A DNA stretch of 64,000 bases from Chitinophaga sp. XS-30 (GCF_008086345.1 NZ_CP043006.1:3408032-3472031); one strand, 5' to 3'. Positions 1-9,977 are shown, counted from the first letter of the stretch. The notes: generated by a model not told the origin, from the sequence alone. Translations and numbers: made by a program.

Positions 1-1
1 T

Positions 2-1183
2 CAACAAGTTCCGCAAATCGTTTATCCTGCATACGCGAACAATATATGGGAGGCTATTCACCAGCATGGAAGTGGCTGCGACTATATAAATGAAAACATT
101 CTGCAAAAGTGCAGTTTTTCAAACGGCCGGATGCATTACAATACGCGAAGCTATAAGGTACTGCTGATGCCCGAAATAGAATCGATAGCTCCCGGAACCC
201 CGGAATTACTTGGGAAATTTGCTGCTGGAGGCGGGCAGGTGATCTTTATCGGAAAGGAACCTGTCAAGACTTTCGGAAAGCTGCAAGCCGGGGCAGGGAA
301 TCAAAAAGTGCAAAGTGATATTCAATCCCTGAAAAAGGCATTTCCAGGGAATGTTAGGTGCTTCCCGGCTCCCGAAGGAAAGATCATAGACTGGTATGCA
401 CAGTTGCAGTCTGAATTTAAGGTAACCCCATTTGTCAGGTTCGATAAACCTGTTTCATATGTAAGTCAGGTGTACTACAAGACTGACGAGGCAGACATTT
501 TCTTTATCTGTAACTATCACCAGAAAAAAGCCCATGCGTTCACGGCTACCTTTAACGTAAAGCATAAAAGCGCATGGCTGTGGGATCCCGAAACAGGCGA
601 AAAATACCTGTATCCTTATCAGAGCGCAAAGAACAATCTCGGGATCCGTCTCAATCCGGCCCAATCCATGCTAATCGTGTTTACTGAAGACACTGAAGGC
701 GAGTTATATCCATTCCGGGAAGTTGCCGGAGAACGATCCAGTGCTCTTGAAGGTCCATGGGATGTAACCCTGGAAAAGGTACATGAACAACCCAGTACAA
801 CGATATTTAAGAAGCTGATCGATCTTAAAAAGGATCCGGAGCTTCAATCGTTTGCCGGAGTTATTGTCTATGAAAAGCAATTTCAGATAGACGACCCGGG
901 AAACTGCCATTCGCTCGATCTTGGAAAAGTATTCGGCATATCAGAAGTGGAGATCAATGGCCAGCCATTGGGATCCAGGTGGTATGGCAAGCATATTTAC
1001 GATTGTGGCCAGGCATTGAGAGGCGGCAGCAATACCGTAAAAATAAAGATCACTACTACACTGGGTAATTATATGAAATCATTGAAAGATAACGCGGTTG
1101 CGCAGCGATGGACCGGTAAGCAGCCGCTGCATTCGGCAGGATTGGCCGGCCCGGTAAAATTAATCTGGTGTAAGAACTTGTGA
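2..1183 (+). CDS. GH106-like alpha-L-rhamnosidase, C-terminal part (5' end outside window)
   Basis: The reading frame is open from base 2 with no stop, so this is the 3' part of a longer gene. The first ATG (131) is internal. The visible part starts with a WEAIHQHGSGCDYINE-like stretch and a segment around YKVLLMPEIESI, which match the region after the catalytic domain in GH106 proteins. It ends in a beta-sandwich of the GH2 sugar-binding type (about the last 140 residues, with VEINGQPLGSRWYGKHIYD). GH106 enzymes remove alpha-L-rhamnose from plant or bacterial polysaccharides. The catalytic residues lie outside the window, so activity cannot be judged. A 530-base gap separates it from the following susC, so it may belong to an upstream operon. 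Family call is by motif reading; GH2-like proteins are the alternative. Confidence 0.7.
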   Translation, partial: QQVPQIVYPAYANNIWEAIHQHGSGCDYINENILQKCSFSNGRMHYNTRSYKVLLMPEIESIAPGTPELLGKFAAGGGQVIFIGKEPVKTFGKLQAGAGNQKVQSDIQSLKKAFPGNVRCFPAPEGKIIDWYAQLQSEFKVTPFVRFDKPVSYVSQVYYKTDEADIFFICNYHQKKAHAFTATFNVKHKSAWLWDPETGEKYLYPYQSAKNNLGIRLNPAQSMLIVFTEDTEGELYPFREVAGERSSALEGPWDVTLEKVHEQPSTTIFKKLIDLKKDPELQSFAGVIVYEKQFQIDDPGNCHSLDLGKVFGISEVEINGQPLGSRWYGKHIYDCGQALRGGSNTVKIKITTTLGNYMKSLKDNAVAQRWTGKQPLHSAGLAGPVKLIWCKNL

Positions 1184-1217
1184 AATGGATAGTTATATGT
1201 GGTACATTTGAACAACA

Positions 1218-1436
1218 TTGATATATTCATACCCGGTTTTTCCTTTTTATAAGAAAGCGGAGTTTATCCAGGCGATAAAAATTGTTTCTATCGGGTTATT
1301 TTTTGCAGTGCTGTACGGAATATTGGAGGAATTGATACGGCTACTATTGTACCTGTTTCACATGTTGATGACTGGTAATAGCGGGAATAGCAGACCTGAT
1401 ATACGATCAATTTTCAAAAAATATTTTGATATGTAG
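1218..1436 (+). pseudogene. Possible remnant of a small membrane protein (VanZ-like?)
   Basis: A short open frame that starts only with TTG encodes about 72 residues. It has one clear hydrophobic span followed by GILEELIRLLL. The pattern of a membrane helix followed by G-x-x-x-E-L recalls VanZ-like proteins, but the rest of that family is missing. It has no credible start and no Bacteroidota-type promoter, and it sits in an AT-rich gap. It could be chance. I list it as a possible relic only. Confidence 0.15.
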
Positions 1437-1505
1437 GACATAACTACTAAATTTGTTTCGATAGCTTTTAGCACCTTTTCTGAAGCATAGGGCGTAAAAG
1501 AATGA

Positions 1506-1544
1506 ATTCCATGATTACTGAAGTTTGATTCCACGATTAATGAG
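1506..1544. repeat. 17-base imperfect direct repeat, 22-base period
   Basis: ATTCCATGATTACTGAA at 1506 recurs as ATTCCACGATTAATGAG at 1528, with 3 mismatches in 17 bases. The 22-base step is close to two helical turns. It lies about 170 bases before the PUL 1 susC start. It could bind a regulator dimer, or it could be chance in AT-rich DNA. Confidence 0.35.
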
Positions 1545-1714
1545 AATTAAGGACCTTCCCCGGAAAGACTCAGCGATAGTCTTCAAAGGTTGGCTGCTTA
1601 AAGTCTCCCTGTACATATTGCTTTTACGCTAAATAAAATTAACAACCAGAGTCAATTATTATCATAACAATCGCTGCTGACAGGCCGGGGATTGCCAGAG
1701 GCCCTGAACAGCGA

Positions 1715-4700
1715 ATGCTAACCAATTCAAATCATTATCACATGTACCACGAACCAACGGCTATTCAGCGTTTCGTTTGCATCAAAGTACCTATGCGTCG
1801 CTGTTTAGGAACAATGATGATCATAGCGCTGATAGCATTGTCGCTACCCCGGGAGGCAGCGGCGCAACGCTCTTCTGTTGTTATAGCAGGACGCGTTACA
1901 GACAACGAAGGCGAGGCATTGGTGGGCGTAAACATCAAGTTTAAAAACGGGATCGCCGCAACAAAGACGGATACGTCTGGCAATTTTAAGATCAGCGTTC
2001 CTGCTGCTGAAGGAACCCTAGTTTTTACGTACCTGGGGTTCAGTACTGCCCAGGTGCCGATCAGGGGGCGGGTGTTTATTGCTGTCACACTGGAGCCTAA
2101 CATCACCGGCCTGAACGAAGTGGTCGTACTCGGTTACGGAACCACCTCCAAAAAAGATCTGACCGGCTCTGTTTCCCAGGTAAACGTAAAGGACTTGCAA
2201 AAGGCTCCGGTCTTGTCGTTCGATCAGGCGCTTGCGGGAAGAGTCGCGGGCGTTCAGGTATCGTCCAACGATGGACAGCCTGGAAATGAAGGCATTAACA
2301 TCGTTATTCGCGGCGCAAACTCGCTGTCGCAAAGCAATTCACCACTCTTTATTATCGATGGATTTCCGATGGAGGATCCCGAGAACATGTCCATCAACCC
2401 CGAAGATATCAAGACAATAAACATTCTGAAAGATGCGTCTGCTACTGCGATCTACGGAGCAAGGGGTGCGAATGGTGTTGTCGTGATCGAGACGAAACGC
2501 GGGGAAATCGGCGCCCCATCCATCACGGCAACCGCATCTCTCGGTTTCCAGGAAGTGACCAACCGGATGGAGCTCATGAATCCCTATGATTTTGTTCGTT
2601 ATCAGTTTGAGCGGGATGAACAGACTGCCACCGATTATTATCTGCAAAACGGATTGACGATCGAGGATTACAAGCGGACTTCCGGCATAAACTGGCAGGA
2701 CCGGTTGTTGCGCCGGGCACCCATGCAGGTGTATAACATCGCGCTCCGCAGCGGTAACGCCAAAACGAAATATGCGCTTTCCGGCTCCGTTTCAGACCAG
2801 GAAGGGGTGCTGATAAATTCCGGTCAAAGTCGTTACCAGGGCCGCTTTGTTTTGGACCAGGAAATCAGCAAGAAGGTGAACGTGGGTTTCAATGTGAACT
2901 ACAGCCGGTTTGAAAATAACGGACAGATCGCTTCCTCTGCAAATGCCGGAACCGGAGCCAGCAGCTACCTGTTATATTCCGTTTGGGGCTCCCGTCCTGT
3001 ATCGGGAAAAAGCCTGGACCCGGCCACTGATGATCTCGGTGATGAGCTGATTGATGAAGATATCGATCATACGATGGATTACAGGATCAATCCGATCAAA
3101 TCAGCAGAGAACGAAATTCGAAAATCAATCTCCGGAAATCTTATTGCCAATGCTTTTATTGCAATCGATGTCATTCCCGGGTTGAAGCTCCGGGTAAGCG
3201 GAGGCATTGAAAGCCGCAGCCGTAAAAATACCAGTTTCTACAACTCGCAGACTTCACGCGGCACACCGATATTTCCCAATAATACCCGCGGTCAGTATGG
3301 TAGTGTCAGCCATTCCGAGAGGAGCAGCTGGCTAAACGAAAACACGCTGACCTGGACCAAAAGGATCAACAAGCACAACCGTGTGGAAGTTTTGGGAGGG
3401 TTTACCTTGCAGAGTACCAATTCCGCAGGCTACGGGTTTTTATCGCAGAACGTACCGAATGAATCGCTTGGCGTCGCCGGTCTCGAACAGGGGATCCCCG
3501 GATCTACCTCGTCATCAGCATCAGAAAACAAACTCAGTTCATTCCTCAGCCGGGTGAATTATAATTATCGTTCCAGGTACCTGTTTACAGCGAGCTTTCG
3601 CGCGGATGGTTCATCAAAGTTTTCTCCTGAAAACCGCTGGGCCTACTTTCCCTCCGCGGCTTTTGCCTGGAGATTGAAGGAAGAACGGTTTATGAAAGCA
3701 CTGAAATTTATCTCCGAGGCGAAGGTGCGAACCAGTTATGGTGTAACGGGAAACAATCGTGTAAGCGATTTCGCCACCCTGCCGGGACTGACCAGTCCGG
3801 TAGGTGCTTCGTACTCCTTCCATAACGGAAGCCCTTCCACCGGCGTGATCCAGTCGTCATTGGGCAACTCCAAACTTAAATGGGAAAGTACCACCCAGAT
3901 CGACATGGGCCTGGATGTAGGTTTTTTGAACAACCGGATACAATTCACCGCGGATGTATATCGCAAGATCACTTCCGATCTGTTGCTGAATGCCAATCTT
4001 CCAACGACGACGGGCTTTTCCAGGGTCTACAAGAATATCGGGGAAGTGCGCAACGAAGGTCTTGAATTAACGCTGACTACGGTCAACGTCAGGTCAAAAT
4101 CATTCTCCTGGAGCAGTGATATAAATATCAGTTTCAACCGGAACAAGGTGACGGGCCTTGCTGAAAACCAGGATAATTTGCTAAGCACAGTGGGATGGGA
4201 AACCAGCTTCAATACGGTGCCCCTTTACATTGCTGCTATCAATGGGCCCGCCGCAATGTTCTTCGGTTATCTTACCGACGGGCTTTATCAGGTGGATGAT
4301 TTCGACGAGTCGGCCAGCGGTGCATATACCCTTAAACTCACAGAACCCACGAATGGACTGGCAAGATACCGTGTTCAGCCCGGTGATATCCGGTACAAGG
4401 ACATCAATCTTGACGGAGTAGTGGATGAACAGGACCGGGTTGTTATCGGACGTGTACTGCCCAAACATGCGGGAGGATTCAATAATAACTTCGGCTACAA
4501 GGGCTTCGACCTGAATGTATTCTTTCAATGGTCGTATGGCAACCAGATATACAATGCCAACCGGATGATGTTCGAAGGCAACGTTAGCAACCGCGCCAAT
4601 TTGAATCAATATGCTTCTTACAACGACCGGTGGACATTGGATAACCAGGATAGCAAGATATTTCGCGCCGGAGGGTTTGGCCAGCGGGGTTATTACTCGG

Positions 4701-4960
4701 ACTACTTTCTGGAGGACGGATCATTTCTCCGGCTCAAGACCGTTTCCCTGGCGTATTCGCTCCCTGCGAGGTTCCTGAAGCCGACCTTCGTGAAAAGTCT
4801 GTCGGCCACCGTTTCTGCTCAGAACATTTATACCTGGACGAAATATTCCGGTATGGATCCGGAGGTTTCGGTACGGAACTCCGCCCTGACACCGGGTTTC
4901 GATTATTCCGCTTATCCAATGGCCCGAACGCTGGTTTTCGGCATCAGGGCTGGTTTTTAG
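1715..4960 (+). CDS. SusC/RagA-family TonB-dependent glycan importer (PUL 1)
   Basis: Outer-membrane TonB-dependent transporter that imports oligosaccharides together with its SusD lid. Residues about 27-51 form a signal peptide ending EAAAQ. A carboxypeptidase-regulatory-like domain follows (about 55-130, RVTDNEGEALVGVNI). Next come the plug (LNEVVVLGYGTTSKKDLTGS, then VQVSSNDGQPGNEGINIVIRG) and a long beta-barrel that ends in an aromatic residue. The length of 1081 residues is typical of SusC. ATG 1715 is the longest start; ATG 1793 (MRRCLG...) would place the signal peptide directly at the N-terminus and is the more natural start. susD follows after 20 bases, so the two are surely co-transcribed. 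It has no STN domain, so no direct sigma/anti-sigma signalling is expected. Confidence 0.95.
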   Translation: MLTNSNHYHMYHEPTAIQRFVCIKVPMRRCLGTMMIIALIALSLPREAAAQRSSVVIAGRVTDNEGEALVGVNIKFKNGIAATKTDTSGNFKISVPAAEGTLVFTYLGFSTAQVPIRGRVFIAVTLEPNITGLNEVVVLGYGTTSKKDLTGSVSQVNVKDLQKAPVLSFDQALAGRVAGVQVSSNDGQPGNEGINIVIRGANSLSQSNSPLFIIDGFPMEDPENMSINPEDIKTINILKDASATAIYGARGANGVVVIETKRGEIGAPSITATASLGFQEVTNRMELMNPYDFVRYQFERDEQTATDYYLQNGLTIEDYKRTSGINWQDRLLRRAPMQVYNIALRSGNAKTKYALSGSVSDQEGVLINSGQSRYQGRFVLDQEISKKVNVGFNVNYSRFENNGQIASSANAGTGASSYLLYSVWGSRPVSGKSLDPATDDLGDELIDEDIDHTMDYRINPIKSAENEIRKSISGNLIANAFIAIDVIPGLKLRVSGGIESRSRKNTSFYNSQTSRGTPIFPNNTRGQYGSVSHSERSSWLNENTLTWTKRINKHNRVEVLGGFTLQSTNSAGYGFLSQNVPNESLGVAGLEQGIPGSTSSSASENKLSSFLSRVNYNYRSRYLFTASFRADGSSKFSPENRWAYFPSAAFAWRLKEERFMKALKFISEAKVRTSYGVTGNNRVSDFATLPGLTSPVGASYSFHNGSPSTGVIQSSLGNSKLKWESTTQIDMGLDVGFLNNRIQFTADVYRKITSDLLLNANLPTTTGFSRVYKNIGEVRNEGLELTLTTVNVRSKSFSWSSDINISFNRNKVTGLAENQDNLLSTVGWETSFNTVPLYIAAINGPAAMFFGYLTDGLYQVDDFDESASGAYTLKLTEPTNGLARYRVQPGDIRYKDINLDGVVDEQDRVVIGRVLPKHAGGFNNNFGYKGFDLNVFFQWSYGNQIYNANRMMFEGNVSNRANLNQYASYNDRWTLDNQDSKIFRAGGFGQRGYYSDYFLEDGSFLRLKTVSLAYSLPARFLKPTFVKSLSATVSAQNIYTWTKYSGMDPEVSVRNSALTPGFDYSAYPMARTLVFGIRAGF

Positions 4961-4980
4961 TTCCTAAATAAAATAGCAAC

Positions 4981-6798
4981 ATGAAGTCGTTTCATATATC
5001 TCTTCTGGCATTTGCCCTGATCACACAGGGCTCCTGTAACAAGTTCCTTGAAACCGAACCGAGCGATTTTCTGGCTCCTGAAACATACTATAACACGGAA
5101 AAGGAACTGACGTATGCACTTACGGGTGTTTACGATGTACTGGGCAATTCAGATCTTTATGGAGACAATATTTTCTATCAATTCGATATCACGGATGAAG
5201 GGGTATATAGCCATGCCGGCCTTACAGCAGGCGTGCAGGTGTACAATTTTTCCAGCGCTGATCCGGTTGTAATCAATACATGGGAAACCCTTTATAATGG
5301 TATTGGTCGCGCCAACCTGGTACTTGAGAATATCAACCGGCCGGAGATGAATGAAGATAAAAGGAAGGTGATCAAAGGAGAAGCGCTTTTCCTTCGCGGT
5401 TATTTTTACTTTTTGCTTGCGCAGATGTGGGGCGGCGTACCGCTGATCCTTCATACGACCACATCACCCGACGATACGCAGCAGCCGCGCGCTCCCCTTT
5501 CGGAAGTCTACAACCAGGTACTGGCCGACCTGCAGGAAGCCGAGCAGCTTGTGCAGCCCATCAAAACGCTGGGCTTCGGCGGACGGGCGAATAAGTCCGC
5601 CGTACGGGGTATCCTTGCGCGGGTATGCCTTTACATGGCCGGCTATCCGCTGAATGACAAATCGAAATATACGGACGCCCGCGATTGGGCCAAAAAGGTG
5701 ATCGACGATGCGGAGGCCTCACATGCCCTGAATAACTCCTATAACCAGGTATTCATCAATCTTGCGGCAGATAAATATGACATTGAAGAAAGCCTGTTCG
5801 AAGTTGAATTCTGGGGAAATCGTTCAGATGCATATACGGAAAGTGGCCGACTGGGTTCCCGGAATGGTATTCGTTGTACGAACGTGGATACTGGCTACAG
5901 CCTTGGACGGATCAACGCAACTCCCCGTTTTTACAGCCGATATGAGGCGCTTGATGAGCGTCGTGACTGGAATATCGCACCCTATATTTACGGAGGGGCC
6001 AACAACGCCGAGAAGGTGTACTGGCCAGAGAGCAATACCTGGCAACGAAGCTGCGGCAAGTACCGCCGGATGTACGAAGTGCTCACACCAAAAAGTACCA
6101 GCTTTACGCCAATCAACTATCCGGTCCTGCGCTATGCAGACGTTCTGCTGATGTTTGCTGAAGCGGATAACGAGCTGACTGCGACGCCATCAACAGAAGC
6201 CATAAATGCGGTGAATCTCGTTAGGCGAAGAGCCTTTGGTAAAAATATCCATGGAGAAAATTTGAGCGAGATAACCGTTACGAATGGCGGCAGCGGATAC
6301 TCTTCTGCAAACCTGCCGGATATTACGATAACAGGTGGTGGTGGCAGCGGCGCAACAGCACGCGCAACGGTTTCCGGCGGCACGATAACTGCGATCACTA
6401 TAACGGATCGCGGGGCGTTCTACACCTCGGCGCCAACCGTCACGATAACAGGCGGGGGCGGAACGGGGGCCACGGCAACCGCCGGGATCACGGTTCCCGG
6501 CGATGCGGATGTTCAGCCCGGAGATTACAGTTCGCAGAACAACTTTCGCGCTTTCCTGCAGGATGAACGCAGCCGCGAACTGTGTTTTGAAGGCCTGAGA
6601 AAAAGCGATCTCATCCGCTGGCAGAAGTTCATAGAAGAGATGCGTGCAGCAGGTACCGAGATCAGCCAGATTGCCGCATCAGCCTATAAATTTGAATCAA
6701 GGGCCGGCCTTAACGTTTCAGAAAAAAATTATCTGTTCCCCATTCCAACCAGGGAGATGTCGCTTAACCGCACGCTCGTTCAGAATCCGGGATGGTAA
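4981..6798 (+). CDS. SusD/RagB-family glycan-binding lipoprotein with a Gly-rich repeat insert (PUL 1)
   Basis: Surface lipoprotein that covers the SusC barrel and binds the incoming glycan. The signal peptide ends in a lipobox with Cys19 (TQGSC). The SusD fold is seen in the N-terminal TPR-like helices ([19 protein letters not shown]) and in the C-terminal [35 protein letters not shown] and [13 protein letters not shown] segments. At 605 residues it is longer than most SusD proteins. The extra length comes from about 77 residues (about 431-507) of two Gly/Thr-rich beta repeats, placed between the [13 protein letters not shown] helix and the [20 protein letters not shown] segment. It is followed 24 bases later by a DUF5017-type lipoprotein. 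Confidence 0.95.
   Translation: MKSFHISLLAFALITQGSCNKFLETEPSDFLAPETYYNTEKELTYALTGVYDVLGNSDLYGDNIFYQFDITDEGVYSHAGLTAGVQVYNFSSADPVVINTWETLYNGIGRANLVLENINRPEMNEDKRKVIKGEALFLRGYFYFLLAQMWGGVPLILHTTTSPDDTQQPRAPLSEVYNQVLADLQEAEQLVQPIKTLGFGGRANKSAVRGILARVCLYMAGYPLNDKSKYTDARDWAKKVIDDAEASHALNNSYNQVFINLAADKYDIEESLFEVEFWGNRSDAYTESGRLGSRNGIRCTNVDTGYSLGRINATPRFYSRYEALDERRDWNIAPYIYGGANNAEKVYWPESNTWQRSCGKYRRMYEVLTPKSTSFTPINYPVLRYADVLLMFAEADNELTATPSTEAINAVNLVRRRAFGKNIHGENLSEITVTNGGSGYSSANLPDITITGGGGSGATARATVSGGTITAITITDRGAFYTSAPTVTITGGGGTGATATAGITVPGDADVQPGDYSSQNNFRAFLQDERSRELCFEGLRKSDLIRWQKFIEEMRAAGTEISQIAASAYKFESRAGLNVSEKNYLFPIPTREMSLNRTLVQNPGW
6271..6501 (+). repeat. Two Gly-rich repeats inserted in SusD
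   Basis: Within the SusD frame, two units of about 37-40 codons encode [20 protein letters not shown] followed by [14 protein letters not shown], then [20 protein letters not shown] followed by GGGGTGATATAG. Both carry the core T-I-T-G-G-G-G-[ST]-G-A-T-A. At the DNA level the units share ACGATAACAGG followed by GG-rich codons, but they have diverged. The motif resembles short beta repeats I recall from unrelated secreted or structural proteins, so this is probably an in-frame domain insertion. Confidence 0.75.
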
Positions 6799-6822
6799 AT
6801 TCACTCATTAATACTGATCAAT

Positions 6823-7758
6823 ATGAGATTCAAATATATCGTATCAGCTTTGTGCCTTGCCATCTTTGCTTCCTGTGATAAAGAAGGCATCAGCGAACCC
6901 GACTTCAATGTAACCGGCTACAAGGTTACTGCTGTCGTTGACTCTTCAGGCAACACGGTTAATCAGGTCACATTCAGCTTTTCCGGCGATGCAGCCATCA
7001 TCTCTTTTTACCCCGGCATTCTCGGCAACGATTATGCCTACCGGGAAGGGCGTATCCTCGATGTAAAGGCATTGCTTTCATCGTTTTCTACCACGCTTAA
7101 TAATGGAACACAGGAGGACCAGCTGTCAGTTATGGTTTCCTCCGATTTTAACGGGACTTATGACATTGCAAGCATCCGTGCGGCAACATGGACCGATATC
7201 ACCAGTTATTATACCCTGAATACGAGAGGAGCCTCCGCATCCCTGCCGTCCGGAACGAAAGATATCAGGGAATTTGTTGTGGACGGGAAGCCACTTTACT
7301 ATGCTTATCGTTACATCTGTAAACCGCAAGCGGAAAACGGCGCCAATTCCACATGGCGCATCCGTGCTTTTTCGCTGGAATCACAGACTGATCTGGGCAC
7401 TACTTCGCTTGCAACGCTCACCACGGCAGATTGGAATCTCATTAACGAGGGAGAGATTGTTGATCCCAACCGGGGTGCAGTCATTGAAAGTTCCGGAGCC
7501 ATCCGCTTCAATGGGAACCACAAGAACAAAGAGGTGCATACGGAGTCGTGGGCGATAAGCAAAGGATTTGAGATTACTAAAACCGATATGGGACCGGACC
7601 GGCCTCTCGCCATCAAGAGTGCTATTAATCCGCATCTCGGCAGCTATTCTTTTAACTATGCCACACCCGGAACTTACAAGGTGGTCTTCATCGCTTCCAA
7701 TGCAAGCCATGAAGGCCAGCTACGTGTTGTTCGCGAAATAGACGTTACAATTCCTTAA
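6823..7758 (+). CDS. DUF5017-type surface lipoprotein, probable glycan-binding protein (PUL 1)
   Basis: A lipoprotein of 311 residues with lipobox Cys18 (IFASC) followed by acidic residues, as expected for surface export in Bacteroidota. The segment FSFSGDAAIISFYPG...YAYREGRIL is the hallmark I associate with DUF5017, a domain usually encoded just after susCD. The C-terminal part (PGTYKVVFIASNASHEG) has a PKD- or Ig-like beta character. It probably binds the PUL 1 glycan at the cell surface as an SGBP. That role is inferred from position. It has no catalytic motif. It lies 24 bases after susD and 35 bases before the sialidase-like gene. Confidence 0.75.
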   Translation: MRFKYIVSALCLAIFASCDKEGISEPDFNVTGYKVTAVVDSSGNTVNQVTFSFSGDAAIISFYPGILGNDYAYREGRILDVKALLSSFSTTLNNGTQEDQLSVMVSSDFNGTYDIASIRAATWTDITSYYTLNTRGASASLPSGTKDIREFVVDGKPLYYAYRYICKPQAENGANSTWRIRAFSLESQTDLGTTSLATLTTADWNLINEGEIVDPNRGAVIESSGAIRFNGNHKNKEVHTESWAISKGFEITKTDMGPDRPLAIKSAINPHLGSYSFNYATPGTYKVVFIASNASHEGQLRVVREIDVTIP

Positions 7759-7793
7759 CCGTTGTCCTGCATTTACACTTAACTTATTATATT

Positions 7794-9128
7794 ATGAAAA
7801 AGAACCTCAATCCGACCCCCTTACGATTTCCGTTCTTGCGCCTTTGGCGTAAACCGTTAAACGCAGATTTCCGGCGATGGCGCCTGGCGTATGTGGAGAT
7901 GGCGGCTGTCGTTGCCATCGCTTGCCTCGTCTCGGTTTCCGCATGCCGGAAAGGAACCGGCATGCCGGAAGGCCCCGATACCGCCAGCCAAAGTCTTCAG
8001 CCTGATGGGAAGGCAATGGCAGCAGTAACAGCAGGCGCAGCAGTACATACAAGTATCAAGCTGTTTGATGGGGGAACCGGAGGTTTTCATGCCTATCGTA
8101 TCCCTTCTATCGTACGCACAACCAATGGTACGCTCATCGCTATTTGCGAGGGAAGAGCGGATAATGACAACGATTACGGCAATATCAACGTCGTCTGTAA
8201 AACATCTTCGAACAACGGTGCAACATGGTCAGCGCTCAAAACTATTGCAGGAGCAACCCTTGGCACATGGGGTAACCCCACGGCGGTTGTTGACTGGGAC
8301 ACTGGCCGGGTATGGCTCTTTATGTCCTGGAACGACGCCAATCACAGCGAAAACGGTAGCGGTGATACGGAACCGATTGACACCTGGGGGCAAAGACGCG
8401 TGTATGTAACATGGAGTGATAATAATGGCGCGACCTGGGCGCAGCCTGTCGATAAAACCAGCACACTGTTGCCTCCCACGATGACGTGGGATGCCATGGG
8501 GCCTGGCGTTGGCATACAAACTACCGGAGGCCCGAGTCCCGGCCGTCTGATTATCCCGGCCAGGAGGCGGAACATTTACAGCGATGACCATGGGCAAACC
8601 TGGCATTACCAGATTATTCCTGCAGGAACGGATGAAGGTACAATTGTGGAACGGGCTAACGGCACGCTTATGCGTAACGATCGGCCCGGCGGAACGCCCT
8701 GGCAGGCTGCTAAAAGACGCCATATCTCCACCGGAACGATTGAAGGGGGCTTTTCTGCATTTGCCCCCGCTGCTGCATTGCCTGATCCGCGCTGCCAAGG
8801 CTCGATAATTCGCTATGCCGGCAGTCGTTCCCGTATTATTTTCCTGAATTCAGCCAGCACAAGCACCCGCTATAACATGACGGCCCGCGTAAGTTATAAC
8901 GAAGGACAGACCTGGTATGCCAGCCGGCGGCTGCACAATACCATTACGCAGGAAGAGGCCGCTGCACAAGGAAAAGGAGGGTACTCAAGCATGACTAAAA
9001 CAGCTGACTTTGCCATCGGCGCTTTAGTAGAGCAAAAAGAAACACCTTCTTCCTCAAACAGCCATTGGTCCATAGAATTTCAGAAATTTAATCTGCCATG
9101 GCTGCTCAACGGACAGCCTGAACCTTGA
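7794..9128 (+). CDS. GH33 exo-alpha-sialidase-like lipoprotein
   Basis: Six-bladed propeller sialidase. It shows the (F/Y)RIP motif (101-104, with the first catalytic Arg102), an acid/base Asp candidate in GRADNDND (121-127), and four Asp boxes of the S-x-D/N-x-G-x-T-W type (about 138-145, 208-215, 263-270, 367-374). A Glu of EGTIVERANG (281-290), Arg345-347 and Tyr397 (GGYSSM) are candidates for the rest of the site. Family members release terminal sialic acid, or related keto-sugars such as Kdo. The N-terminus is unusually long: about 35 basic residues precede the hydrophobic stretch, which ends in a lipobox at Cys51 (VSAC). A start at ATG 7899 is the alternative. Two esterases and a sulfatase follow in the same operon. 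Confidence 0.88.
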   Translation: MKKNLNPTPLRFPFLRLWRKPLNADFRRWRLAYVEMAAVVAIACLVSVSACRKGTGMPEGPDTASQSLQPDGKAMAAVTAGAAVHTSIKLFDGGTGGFHAYRIPSIVRTTNGTLIAICEGRADNDNDYGNINVVCKTSSNNGATWSALKTIAGATLGTWGNPTAVVDWDTGRVWLFMSWNDANHSENGSGDTEPIDTWGQRRVYVTWSDNNGATWAQPVDKTSTLLPPTMTWDAMGPGVGIQTTGGPSPGRLIIPARRRNIYSDDHGQTWHYQIIPAGTDEGTIVERANGTLMRNDRPGGTPWQAAKRRHISTGTIEGGFSAFAPAAALPDPRCQGSIIRYAGSRSRIIFLNSASTSTRYNMTARVSYNEGQTWYASRRLHNTITQEEAAAQGKGGYSSMTKTADFAIGALVEQKETPSSSNSHWSIEFQKFNLPWLLNGQPEP

Positions 9129-9159
9129 TAAACAAAACATAACTGCTAAATATCAATCC

Positions 9160-9936
9160 ATGAACCTGATAAAAGCCGGAAGTTCGCTTTTTGCGATAGT
9201 GCTGCTGCTTACTTCATTTTCAAAGCCGGATCAACCGGATCCCGACTTGCACCTTTATCTGCTGGTGGGACAGTCCAATATGGCTGGCCGGGGGATCATC
9301 TCCGACGAATACCGCAACCTTTCGCAATCCAATGTACAGATGCTGAATAAGAAGAATAAATGGGTAACAGCGTCGCATCCCTTGCATTTTGACAAGCCGG
9401 CAAGGGCAGGCGTTGGACCGGGACTTGCCTTTGGTTTGGAAATGGCGAAAGCTGATCCCTCAGTACGGATCGGCCTGATCCCGTGTGCTGTCGGCGGCAC
9501 AGCAATTGAATCCTGGGTGCCCGGAGCAATGGATCGCGTGACCAGGGCATATCCATATGACGACGCGATGGCGAGGTTGCGCATAGCGATGAAAAGCGGT
9601 GTAATCAAAGGCATTATCTGGCATCAGGGAGAGGCGAACAGCAAGCCTGAGCGATCTGCGGGCTACCTCGAAAAGCTGGAATCGCTCATCGGCCGCCTGC
9701 GCCAGGCGGCCGGAGATAGCAATCTGCCCTTTGTTGCCGGGGAACTTGGGCGTTATCGGGATAATTATCAATTGATAAATAATCAGCTAAGGCAATTGCC
9801 GGGGAAAGTAAAAAACACCGCTCTTGCCAGTTCGGAAGGACTCATTCACAAGGGAGACAACACCCATTTCGATGCCGCTTCGGCCACGGAACTGGGCAAA
9901 CGCTTCGCAGCACAAATGATTCTCCTTCAGCAATAG
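9160..9936 (+). CDS. SGNH-type sialate O-acetylesterase-like protein (SASA domain), short form
   Basis: A secreted esterase of 258 residues, with a signal peptide of about 20 residues. The catalytic Ser39 lies in VGQSNMAGRG, a block II motif follows in IIWHQGEANSKP, and the Asp/His pair is in NTHFDAASATELG near the C-terminus. This matches the SASA/DUF303 family (CE6-like), whose members remove O-acetyl groups from sialic acid or from xylan. Next to a GH33 gene, de-acetylating sialic acid so that the sialidase can act is the natural reading, but this is inferred. It sits 31 bases after the sialidase gene. The next gene encodes a larger esterase of the same superfamily. Confidence 0.85.
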   Translation: MNLIKAGSSLFAIVLLLTSFSKPDQPDPDLHLYLLVGQSNMAGRGIISDEYRNLSQSNVQMLNKKNKWVTASHPLHFDKPARAGVGPGLAFGLEMAKADPSVRIGLIPCAVGGTAIESWVPGAMDRVTRAYPYDDAMARLRIAMKSGVIKGIIWHQGEANSKPERSAGYLEKLESLIGRLRQAAGDSNLPFVAGELGRYRDNYQLINNQLRQLPGKVKNTALASSEGLIHKGDNTHFDAASATELGKRFAAQMILLQQ

Positions 9937-9977
9937 ATGCAGACGCAAGGTATTTTCGGAAAAAATCAACAAGTCAT

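Larger units (their letters stand above)
1184..1714. other. Intergenic region before PUL 1
   Basis: This 530-base AT-rich gap separates the GH106-like gene from susC. It holds a possible relic membrane frame (1218-1436) and an imperfect direct repeat (1506-1544), both listed separately. I see no recognisable terminator, tRNA or regulator gene. The promoter of PUL 1 is expected here, but I could not place a convincing TTTG/TAnnTTTG pair. Confidence 0.6.

Noticed and set aside
1492..1629. GCGTAAAAG and CTTTTACGC as a 9-base inverted repeat before PUL 1
   Set aside because: The halves are about 120 bases apart with no intervening structure, so pairing or a single operator is unlikely.
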